Positions 32,564 through 41,574 of a stretch of DNA of 64,000 nucleotides are shown here, piece by piece. Positions within the stretch are counted from its first letter, which is position 1. Each line of letters starts with the position of its first letter. Below the pieces are notes generated by a model. That model ran no database searches, had not been told where the DNA came from, and saw only the letters and a program-made list of their open reading frames with translations. The DNA is from Macrolepiota albuminosa (taxonomy: Eukaryota; Basidiomycota; Agaricomycetes; Agaricales; Agaricaceae), in assembly GCA_027475525.1 (NCBI GenBank), contig JAMWFC010000032.1:744001-808000 (forward strand), written 5' to 3'. Both the position numbers and the translations under genes were made by a program.

Positions 32564-33979
32564 TGGGACGAGCCAATATGGCTCATTTGCGACGCGTCCA
32601 AGACAGGCATCGGAGCCATGTACGGCCAGGGAAGCAGCTGGCAGACGTGCTGCCCGGCAGGGTTCATGTCGAAGAAGTTTACAACGGCCCAGCAAAACTA
32701 TGCAGTGCACGAGCTGGAGACTCTTGCCATACTCGAGGCCCTCCTCAAGTGGGAGGATAAGCTGATGGGATACCCCATCCACATCATAACGGACCACAAG
32801 GCCCTTGAGTTCTTTAAAACTCAGGTGAACTTGTCGCCGCGCCAGCGACGGTGGATAGACTACATGTCGAGATACCAGTTTGACATCACCTATGTTAAAG
32901 GTGAACTCAACAAAGTGGCAGACTGCTTGTCGCGCTACTTTGAGAGTGATGTAGTCGGGGAGGCTCACGAGCCTCATGAGTATGTGCAGGCAGACTGCCG
33001 CATAGACCCTGATGGAGAGGATTTACCTCTCCACCGATACCAGGAGCTCAGGGAGCATGTCCTGGAAGTACGTGCTATGCGTGATGATGAACGGAGGCGA
33101 AGCACTCGCCTCAGAGAGCAGTGTGAAGAACGGGACGTAGCCGCCCAGTTGCTCAAGGAGCATGAAGCCGTGGACCCAGCGTCCACTAGGGAGCACGAGC
33201 GCCACGATGTACCTGTTACGCTTGCGGAGATGCTCAAAGGCGAATTGCCTTCATCCCAGCCTCCTAGCCTGGTCAATGACGACTTCTGGCAGGAGGTGGT
33301 GCAGGACTATGGCGATGATTCTCTCTTCGCCGAGATAATCGCCAATCCTGACGACCATCCTCGGTTCAGGCATGAGCCTGGTGGACTCATCACGACGGAG
33401 AACCGTCAAGGGGTGGCAGTGGTATGCCTCCCCCGTACACGTACCATTGTTACGCGGGTCTTGGACCAGGCCCATGCCCTGGTGGGGCACTTTGGTGCCG
33501 CCCAGACGTTGGGCTACATCCGGAGATGGTACTGGTGGCCACGTATGGCCCAAGAAGTGACTAAGTTTTGCGCGTCATGCGCAGCGTGTCAGAGGGCAAA
33601 GTTGCCCCCTGGATCCCCTCCCGGGAAGCTACACCAGCTACCCGTGCCGGTGAAACCCTGGGACTCAATCGGAATGGACTTCGTAGGTCCCTTTCCCGAG
33701 TCCAGAGGGTTTGATTACCTCTGGGTAGTCATATGCCGCATGACGAGCATGGTGCACCTCATACCGGTGCGAACTACGCTGACGGCTAAGGAGCTGTCGT
33801 GGATCTACCTGAGGGAGATCGTTAGGCTGCATGGGCTGCCTAGCACCATTGTGAGCGATTGTGACTCGAAGTTCACGTCTCAATGGTGGAGAGAACTCCA
33901 CAAACTGCTAGGAGCACGACTCCTCATGTCGACGTCCTTCCATCCTCAAATGGATGGGCAGACAGAGCGGGCTAACCGC

Positions 33980-34133
33980 AGTATAGGTCAGATTTTGAGG
34001 GCAGTTGTTCGCCCTGACCAACGGGACTGGGTGGACTGGTGTCCACTCACCGAGTTAGTATAGGTCAGATTTTGAGGGCAGTTGTTCGCCCTGACCAACG
34101 GGACTGGGTGGACTGGTGTCCACTCACCGAGTT
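33980..34133. repeat. 77-nt-offset tandem duplication #8 (perfect)
   Basis: 33980-34056 equals 34057-34133. Just after the integrase DGQTERANR motif. Confidence 0.97.
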
Positions 34134-34221
34134 CGCGATTAACGCAAGTATCTCGGATACCACAGGGTATGCGCCCTTTGAACTCAACGGAGGGTACTTG
34201 CCCTCCATGCTGCACGAAGTT

Positions 34222-34375
34222 CGTGCTGATACGGTGGCTCACCGTGGAGTTGTCGAGTTTGCCAGGCAGGCCCTGGAGAACATCGCGGCAGCGCATGACG
34301 TGCTGATACGGTGGCTCACCGTGGAGTTGTCGAGTTTGCCAGGCAGGCCCTGGAGAACATCGCGGCAGCGCATGA
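34222..34375. repeat. 77-nt-offset tandem duplication #9 (perfect)
   Basis: 34222-34298 equals 34299-34375. In the integrase C-terminal region. Confidence 0.97.
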
Positions 34376-34914
34376 TGCCATTATAGAGGTGTGAGTCTTC
34401 CAGGCAAAAAACGCCAATCACCGTAGGCGAGCGGACCCGCCAATAGCAGTAGGAGCGTTGGTCTACCTATCAACGCGTAATCTGAAGCTCCCAAAGGGAC
34501 GGGCGAGTAAACTCTGCCCGAAGTGGGTAGGCCCATACCGCGTCCTAGACGCAGAGCCAAGTACCTCCAACTACGTGTTGGAGCTGCCTCTGGCATTACA
34601 GGAACGACGCATCGTTCCTAAGTTTCATGTGTCGCTGTTGCGACCTTACAGCACGTCTGACGATGCGCTGTTCCCTAACAGGGCAACCCCGGGCCCCTAT
34701 GATTTTGGGGCTCGAGACAATGACAAATGGTTCGTCGAGTGCATAATTGGGCACCGGTGGACTGAGCGTAACACGCTCGAGTTTGAAGTACGATGGTCCC
34801 TGGGGGACACAACATGGAAGCCACACTCCCATTGCTCCAAGCTAGCGGCACTTGACCGTTATTTGGAGTTGAAGGGCGTTAAGCGCCCACATCAATTAAG
34901 TAAGCGTGCCGGCG

Positions 34915-35064
34915 CTTAATTTGATCGGCAGTGCCGATCGCAGCTTGGCTGAGTTGGTCAGCAGCTGTGGCTGAAACACGTCTTAAAGGCACTTAATTTG
35001 ATCGGCAGTGCCGATCGCAGCTTGGCTGAGTTGGTCAGCAGCTGTGGCTGAAACACGTCTTAAA
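34915..35064. repeat. 77-nt-offset tandem duplication #10
   Basis: 34915-34987 equals 34992-35064 (offset 77). Spans the pol stop and the pol-ORF3 spacer. Confidence 0.95.
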
Positions 35065-35182
35065 AGGCGAAATTTCTTTTTTGCTTTTTTCCCCAACCAT
35101 GGACAAGTTGGTCAGCAGCTGTGGCTGAAACACGTCTTAAAAGGCGAAATTTCTTTTTTGCTTTTTTCCCCAACCATGGACA
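35029..35182. repeat. 77-nt-offset tandem duplication #11 (perfect)
   Basis: 35029-35105 equals 35106-35182. Duplicates the ORF3 start (CCAACCATGGACA), so two potential ATGs occur. Confidence 0.97.
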
Positions 35183-36470
35183 GCATGCCCATGGACTTGA
35201 GTGACCAGCAGCAGCAGCAGCTACAGCAGCAGCAGTTTGAGAGTACGCCGTCGGTCTTACCGTCGGCTGAAGGGGGGGGGCAGATGGCTCCCCCGCAGAC
35301 CCAAAATGCGCCCCAGTGGGGACAATCGCAACCAGCTGTGGGCTTCCCACAGCAGCAGCAACCACCAGCGGCGGGCTACCTGCTGCAGCAGCCGGTGATC
35401 AGTGGCTATCCGCCACTTCAAACCATGCAGGGCAACTTCATGCCCCAGAACACACCTGTGGGCGGCTATCAGCCCCAACAACCAGCACCGGGCGCTTATG
35501 CGCCACATCACACCGAGGGCCAATTCCAGCAACAGGCCTACGGGGGGCTAGTCAGCCCCCAAGCAGCGTCGGCATGGAGGCAGCTTGCCCCCGTACCGGC
35601 AGCAGGGCAACTGGGGACACATCCTTTTCCCCAGTTTACCGCCCCGGCGCACTACCCTGGGATGGGTGGTGTGCCCGTAATGATGCCGTACCCCCCGGCT
35701 TGGATGGGGGCTTGGGGCGCAATGCCCCAGTACAGCGACTCGCATGAGTCGCAAGCCAAGGGAGGCCGGTCGATTTCCCTGTCGACCACAGCACCAATTG
35801 ACAATCTAGAGGGATGCAAAGCATCCCTCGGGCAGGCCACCGCGGCCATCGAGAGTACAGAAACTCTCAATACAGAACAGAGCATCAGTTCATTGGCTGA
35901 TGCACCGATGGAGAGCTTGGCCAAGCTCTCCTTGCTACAGCGGCTGGAAATGCCGCACCAATCCGAGCCCAGCTCGGAAGAAGAGTCGCGTCCTTGACGC
36001 GACAAAGGAAAAGCACGGGCTGTCGAGCCCACTCACAGCCAGGACTTAGTCCTGGCTACCCTTCTCCAACGTCTGGGAGATAACAGGTACGATGTACCCG
36101 CAGAGTCATCATTCCTCTGCAATGCAGAGGCAGTCGTCCTCATCTGCCGGATGATGGACAACATGGATCATATGCGCGCTCAGCGCAAAACTGATCTCCT
36201 TGCTATTTCGGCCGCTTGTAAGCGGCAGACTACACCCCCGAGTCGGGACACCGACTCCAGCAAAAGGGCGCGTCAGCAAGGAGTGGAGGACGCGCCCTCC
36301 CGCTCGATTAAGTCAAGCGTTGCTGCCCCTGGCCGGGAGGCTGGTCTAGGACAGGACATCCTCCCCTATGAAGATGTTCCTGCTCCAGCCGCCCCCCGGC
36401 TTATCCAGCGCCTCGCCAGCGGCGCGTCTGAGGTCGCGTCTTCGCGACCAGTATCCGTGGTATCCACCAT

Positions 36471-36623
36471 GTACTCTGGGGAGCAGAGTTCCAGGGGCGT
36501 GAGCACACGCCCCATTGAGGCCAAGGCCTCACAACCCCGAAAGGATCGTACTCTGGGGAGCAGAGTTCCAGGGGCGTGAGCACACGCCCCATTGAGGCCA
36601 AGGCCTCACAACCCCGAAAGGAT
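36471..36623. repeat. 77-nt-offset tandem duplication #12
   Basis: 36471-36546 equals 36548-36623 (offset 77). Inside ORF3 of element B. Confidence 0.95.
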
Positions 36624-37967
36624 TGTCGGGGTAAGCAACCGGAAGGGCACGCCTACGTCAACGTGCACTTCCCCGAGGATGCCCCGAAAGGGGCCCCAGG
36701 GGCTAACATCCCCTTTTTACCCGCTATACTGGTAGAGGGCCTGCCAGCCCGACTCCCGCGGTGTGTGTGGGCAATGGACCCACGATCTGAGAAGTCAGAG
36801 CCGGAGAGGCTGCCTTCCCCGCCCTCCAACGACGATTGGTATGAGGAGCCTGAAGAGGCTCATATGGAATCCCCAGTGCCGCACGAGACAGCGGCACAAC
36901 GTATGGCGCGCGAATGGCGCAACAGCAATCGACGAGCCAAGATGGAGCGTCGGGCGCAGAACAGCGCCAAACAAGGGGCCGCCCTCCTTGAGGACAAAAC
37001 CGGGCGCATCCCTGATGCGCTCGGTGTGGTGATCTACCGTGATCACACTATTGAGCGCCAGAACTCATTCTTTGGCGCGGGGTTGGCTCTCCAATTCTAT
37101 TGGTCGCCAATGACCAATACCATCTTCGTCGGGCAAGAAGCCCGTGCAGCCAGGTCCTTCAAGGACGATAAACAGGGCAACGCCGCCGCGACGCCCCACA
37201 ACAGTAAGGTGTACCAAGTTGCACCTCGTGGGTTTCCCCGCAGTCCTCGAGAAGTCTGCAGACTTCACGCACTGGTTAACAACCAGTTTACGCCGCTTTG
37301 TCAGCGTCAGTTGGGCTACCTCTTGCTCAACGAATTCAAGCGGGTGGCGCTCAACTGCCACCCTACGGCCCGAGACAGAGCTATGTCTCATTTACTCGAC
37401 GAGGTCGAGTATAGGACTATCGCGGTACCCTTCGCGAGTCCAGAGGAGCGGGAGAACATCCCACGAATGATTGTGCCATCGTGGCTCTATCGCCGCAAAG
37501 AGGGAGGGAAAATTGCCTTTGTCGGCCTGACCCCCCCTGATCCAAAGCAACCATTTGCTTTGGACTACCTGGGCTCATACGCCCTCCTCTATGGACGCCC
37601 TGGGACGTCCAACGTGTGGACCGGTCTGGCTCTGGACCGAGCCATGCGCATTCATTGGCGCAGCCTCTTTGGGTTTGCGCTTGTACGCGCCCTCAGCGCC
37701 AGCCGCCCCTCCAAGGCCACGGTATACAAGTACCTGGCCTACGTCTTCGCCAGGCCAGGCCTCTACAAAGAGGCCATGGCTGAGTACGAGGCGGCCACGG
37801 GGCAAGCCTTCGAGCCTCTCCACGCCGACGACCCTACCTTCGAGGTTCGGGCTGTGGACATCCCAGAAGCGTCAGCTTCCGTATTCACCACTTCGGACGC
37901 GTTACGCGTCCTTCTTCACAATCAAATTCCGGTCAGCTGGGCTGACCACGCGTACACTTATGGGGTC

Positions 37968-38123
37968 ACCTACTTGGCCCATCTATTCTTCAGCGACAGC
38001 CGGCTCTACAACGAGGCGGCTGCTATCAACGACGAGAGGCTACAACCTACTTGGCCCATCTATTCTTCAGCGACAGCCGGCTCTACAACGAGGCGGCTGC
38101 TATCAACGACGAGAGGCTACAAC
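37968..38123. repeat. 77-nt-offset tandem duplication #13
   Basis: 37968-38046 equals 38045-38123 (offset 77). Inside the conserved domain of ORF3. Confidence 0.95.
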
Positions 38124-38614
38124 ACCTCGACCACTACGGTACACCCCAGTCCATCCCTCAGTGGGATGGGTGGCGTGAGGCCACCATTGGCGATCGCCAA
38201 CGCCTGATGCTCCAGCAGCAGGACAGTCGTCGTGCATACGACGACGTGCTCACCAAGGGGATGTACCTCTCCATCGGGCAAGACATTCATGCCTGCAAAA
38301 TCTGGACGCGCCAGTACCCGTCCGACACCAGGGATCTGCCTGATCCCCAACCACCTGTCCCGGGGTCGACCATCGACCCCAATCTCACACTGTCCCCCCT
38401 CCGGGACTATGACGATTCCCTGCCAGTAGCAGGGCCTTCGGGCACTTCTTACGCGCCCGCACCCGAGGATGAACTCCTCGACTACGACATGGACGACGCG
38501 ACTGCCGATCCATTCCGGGAGCCTGGGGGCTCTCCCATTGCCCCCGTCCCTGACTTACTGACGGCATGACCGTCGTATTATCTCAAGACCATAGCTCGGT
38601 CTGATTGGGGGGTG

Positions 38615-38850
38615 TGTAGCGTAGTCCGCTATGTGGCGTTGGCCACATAGCTTTACTTACCTTACAGTAGATACTATTATATTATATTTATTATAATATA
38701 ATATTAATTTACATTATTATATAAATTAGTTTACCAGCTGCTTACAAAGCAGCTTATTTTTGTGTTGATACTACATAGTCAATAGACCAGACTGGTCTGA
38801 TTCTGTGCAGTGTGAACCTAAGCTCTCACAATCTCTGTAACTTCGTTACA
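38615..38850 (+). repeat. Element B 3' LTR
   Basis: 236 bp, preceded by the polypurine tract GATTGGGGGGTG. Differs from the 5' LTR at two sites (G/A and T/C). Its last 77-78 nt are repeated to 38927. Confidence 0.88.
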
Positions 38851-38927
38851 CATAGTCAATAGACCAGACTGGTCTGATTCTGTGCAGTGTGAACCTAAGC
38901 TCTCACAATCTCTGTAACTTCGTTACA
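38773..38927. repeat. 77-nt-offset tandem duplication #14
   Basis: 38773-38850 equals 38850-38927 (offset 77). Repeats the end of element B's 3' LTR. Confidence 0.95.
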
Positions 38928-38932
38928 ATGGG

Positions 38933-39389
38933 GCTGTTGGAAGGAGTAAAGCAATGTGCTTCCAATGGCACTAGAATCAAGAGAATTGGTGCAGTGGATT
39001 GTGAGATATAGGCAATTTTGTAAAGTATTGAAAATCCAGAGATGGAGAAGGAGGGAGTGAAAGTTGAGGGCCATCCAGGTATCAAAAGGATTCTGGACAT
39101 GAGGAGATCACAATGGTAAAGGAGATTGGGCAAACTGTGGCCTTGCTCCCAAGATATGATGCAATCTTCATGCCAGCTCATTATCTCTCACTTACAAACA
39201 CCTCCAACTCTTATCCACACCTCTCCTAATCCTGCAACCAAGAAGGAACACTGATAGAAGGTCCAAAGCATCCCAAAAGTCCAGCAAAGAGTCCAGAAGT
39301 CAAAAGATAAGCAGTGTTGTAGCCAAGTCTCTGCTATAGTCCAGTGATAGTGTGTGACAAAGCTACTGGAGCTGGATACGCAAAAGAGT
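38933..39389. other. Element E internal sequence, right part
   Basis: 457 nt with no ORF of coding character, between B's target duplication and E's right LTR. Confidence 0.6.
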
Positions 39390-39560
39390 GTAACAATGTA
39401 CAGGTTGAGTTCAGTTCCTTAGTGTCCCAAGTGCATATGACCCAATTCTATAGCAAGAATGGTGACTACACAAGCGCAGGGACTAGCAAAAAATAAAGAC
39501 TAAAGAGTTACTGTAACAAGTGTGACCAAATTATAGGCTATGACAGCCTACTCTGTTACA
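39390..39560 (-). repeat. Element E, right LTR (5')
   Basis: TGTAACAATG...CTGTTACA, 171 bp, followed by target duplication TTTTG. Confidence 0.8.
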
Positions 39561-39691
39561 TTTTGAGTGAGTTTGTGTAGTGGAATGTCTTCCAACAATT
39601 TGAAGAGAGAGGTTTTTCAATGATTGAGGAAGTTGATTCATATACATTAGTGTTTATCAACATAAATCTAAGAATTGGATAGCATGATATG

Positions 39692-40209
39692 TGTAAGGGC
39701 AACTTCTGGAGGCTGTGGCTCAGTCCCACAGCTGGCAGAGGGAGATCCAAAGTGTATTAGAGTATATACTGACAATATCATAATAACTACTCACCTGGCA
39801 GAGGGAGATCAAAAGAGAACAAGTCTAGGAATTCTCTATGCCAGGTTGGATGCTTCTGGGGCCTCTGAAGCATGGAAAACAACTATACAGTACAACAAAA
39901 TCTTAAAAACTCTAAAATTGCCTAAATAAACAGCTGTATAAACAAGGAGGAAAACTCTGGACTTTGAAAGTCAGAAAGGCAAACTCTGGCTTATATAAGC
40001 AGTCTGAAAGTGGTGCTGAAAAGTCCACACTTGTCTGAATGATAGCTAAGGAACCAGAGCATCTCAAAGGCTGAGAGTAGTACTAACAAATAGTGTTAAG
40101 AGAATAGAAACAGCAAAATGAGAGAATGATAGAAGAAATAAGGAAATAAATAAAAGGAGAGTGAAGGAATAGGGAGTGAAAGAAGGAAGAAATGAGGAGT
40201 CCCCTGACA
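39692..40209 (-). repeat. Solo LTR of the element-A family
   Basis: 518 bp, TGTAAGGGCAAC...GTCCCCTGACA, closely matching the left LTR of element A (about 49735-50527). Flanked by perfect ATATG repeats (39687-39691 and 40210-40214). No internal region, so it is probably left by LTR-LTR recombination. Orientation follows element A. Confidence 0.8.
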
Positions 40210-40940
40210 ATATGTATTGATAAGTGGACAAATAAAATATAGAGACTTAACTTCAAAGCCTTCAATTTTTATTATTGTCTCTATAGGCATAGAAGATATT
40301 GACATCAATATGACTTCTATACAGAAACAGATGTATCTCTCTGCAATTGTGGCTTCATATTTATACTTGTAAACAGAAATAGTTTGAGTACTACAACAAA
40401 CTATGCTAAAAGTGAGAAATGAATATGCTTCTTGTAGGTATTTTTTGGTGCTATATAAGCACAAGATATAATTTATATCTAAGATAATTAATTAAAGTTT
40501 TCAGTTTTTAATAGCTCTCTAATTATTTATTTCAATATATTAAATGTATTAGTTAATGTAGATAAGAGACTAAAATCATAACAGTTGACTCTTTAAATAT
40601 GCATAAATAAAAGGAGTTATAGTTTGACAACTCTCATGTACAATTTTTATTCAATGACACTTAGCATCATAGCAGATTGACAACTAGGTATAAAATGCTA
40701 AAAGAAAGCAAATTTATAAACTCAATCAATATATCAAAATGCAAAACAGATTGATCAAACAATAAACTATTACAGAAGCAATAGCTTATATAAACTACTG
40801 CTGGAGCATCAGCTTACATAAACCATTGCTGGAGCAACAGCTTACATAAGCTATTGATGGAGTATCAGCTTATATAAACTATTGCTGAAGCAACAGCTTA
40901 CATAAACTATTGATGGAGTATTAGCTTATATAAGCATACA

Positions 40941-41180
40941 AGCTACAATTCGTGCCTTCGGCACGAATTTCGTAGCTCGTTGGGGGCTTCGCCCCCAAAC
41001 CCCCCCCAACTAAGCCTCCACCCTAACCTCACTTTGTTCGGTTAGGGCTCCAAGTATGTATAAGTAACTTAGCCTCCACCCCAACCTCACTTCGTTCGGT
41101 TAGGGCTCCAAGTATGTATATAAGTAACTCAGCCTTCACCCCAACCTCACTTCGTTCGGTTAGGGGTTCCAAATATGTAT
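40941..41180. repeat. Cluster of GC-rich hairpins and three ~60-nt repeats
   Basis: A 10-bp perfect stem with TTC loop (AATTCGTGCC/GGCACGAATT, 40947-40969) is flanked by AGCTAC/GTAGCT. An 8-bp stem with the same loop (TTGGGGGC/GCCCCCAA, 40980-40998) follows. Three direct repeats of about 60 nt come next, each with a CCCYAACC...GGTTAGGG inverted pair. This is a GC island in very AT-rich sequence. Confidence 0.7.
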
Positions 41181-41236
41181 ATTCATAACTCAACTTCTAT
41201 CATGACTTACTTTCATTATGTCTTACTGGTTCAAGC

Positions 41237-41390
41237 ATATGTTGTTAAAGAATAGAAAGTTCACATTTATCAAGAAATGATGTTACAATTCCAAGTTATA
41301 TATATTCTATTAGATATGTTGTTAAAGAATAGAAAGTTCACATTTATCAAGAAATGATGTTACAATTCCAAGTTATATATATTCTATTAG
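41237..41390. repeat. 77-nt-offset tandem duplication #15 (perfect)
   Basis: 41237-41313 equals 41314-41390. Non-coding. Confidence 0.97.
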
Positions 41391-41574
41391 TACAGTATCA
41401 ACAAGTATCAAGTTAGATGCTAAAATATAAAAGTTAGTAATAAGTAGGTAATTAACAATCATACTCACATTTGTAAACCCAAAAAATAATGCTACAATTC
41501 CAAGTTATATGTACAGTATCAAGTTAGATGCTAAAATATAAAGTTAGTAATAAGTATATAATTAACAATCACAC

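Larger units (their letters stand above)
31562..34919 (+). pseudogene. Element B RT, RNase H, integrase and chromodomain
   Basis: Resumes B's frame at EVNHEITLIDENKQYKYHLP. RT: LLCILKKDGTLRTALDARQ, KIDLTDAYEQVRI, catalytic VYLDDIFIYSD. RNase H: WLICDASKTGIGAMYGQ, VHELETLAILEAL, ITDHKALEFF. Integrase: HALVGHFGAAQTLGYIRRW then CASCAACQ (HHCC); MDFVGPFPES, IVSDCDSKF and DGQTERANRS (DDE). C-terminal chromodomain: KWFVECIIGHRWTERN, LEFEVRWSLGDTTWKP. Stops at 32133 (TGA, FK*LRKY) and 34392 (TGA, EV*VFQ) sit where the related element D has coding residues. Duplications at 32410, 33980 and 34222 shift the frame. The chromodomain likely directs insertion to marked chromatin. Confidence 0.9.
35176..38569 (+). 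pseudogene. Element B ORF3: large protein of unknown function in the env position
   Basis: Starts MDSMPMDLSD. One frame after collapsing the duplications at 36471 and 37968, with a single TGA at 35995 (RP*RDKGK, Arg expected). Total about 1,080 codons. The N-terminal 270 residues are Gln/Pro/Gly/Tyr-rich and disordered (QQQQQLQQQQ; repeated GGY/GYP/GAYAP motifs). A Ser-rich middle follows. The conserved C-terminal domain (about 36,990-38,320) has GRIPDALGVVIYRD, FPRSPREVCRLHALV, RIHWRSLFGFALVRAL, LRVLLHNQIPVSW, HAYTYGVTYLAHLF and PQWDGWREA. The tail is acidic. No signal peptide or membrane helix is seen, so it is not an envelope protein. A diverged copy sits at the same place in element D. 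Function not recognised. Confidence 0.75.
15888..38927 (+). mobile_element. Element B: chromovirus (Ty3/Gypsy) with a third ORF, target duplication atggg
   Basis: LTRs of 236 bp (15888-16123 and 38615-38850) are flanked by perfect ATGGG repeats (15883-15887 and 38928-38932). The right end is lengthened by a 77-nt duplication. Only two LTR differences are seen, both transitions. Order: gag, protease, RT, RNase H, integrase with C-terminal chromodomain, then a large ORF3, then a polypurine tract ATTGGGGGGTG just before the 3' LTR. The RT coding region is interrupted by element C. No tRNA-type primer site starting TGG was recognised after the 5' LTR. Excluding element C and the duplications the element is about 11-12 kb, long for the family because of ORF3 and a long gag. 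Confidence 0.88.
14633..39560 (-). mobile_element. Element E: old non-coding LTR element, outermost of the nest
   Basis: LTRs of about 171-172 bp (14633-14804, 39390-39560) begin TGTAAC and end GTTACA. The flanking 5-bp target duplication TTTTG (14628-14632 and 39561-39565) is perfect. LTRs differ at roughly 19 positions, nearly all transitions, so this is the oldest insertion in the nest. A purine run on the minus strand next to the left LTR (GGAGGGTA) places the 3' end on the left. The internal sequence (14805-15887 plus 38933-39389, about 1.5 kb after removing element B) has no coding frame, so E is non-autonomous. Confidence 0.8.
40210..41574. other. AT-rich flank of the Helitron gene with several repeat types
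   Basis: No gene. 40210-40780 is plain AT-rich sequence. 40780-40935 is a degenerate repeat of about 30 nt in roughly five copies (CAGCTTAYATAAACYATTGCTGGAGCAA). 40941-41180 is a hairpin cluster. 41237-41390 is a 77-nt duplication. 41408-41482 and 41517-41590 are diverged copies of one about 75-nt unit. Confidence 0.6.

Noticed and set aside
35176..38569. Retroviral-type envelope gene in the env position
   Set aside because: No signal peptide, membrane helix or fusion-type segment is visible; the N-terminus is Gln/Pro-rich and disordered.
40083..40464. Small membrane proteins (hydrophobic minus-strand frames)
   Set aside because: They lie in a solo LTR and AT-rich flank; hydrophobicity follows from T-rich codons.
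41015..41170. Telomere-like repeats (TTAGGG/CCCTAA)
   Set aside because: The motif occurs once per ~60-nt unit as arms of a hairpin, not as a tandem hexamer array, and lies inside a contig with genes on both sides.
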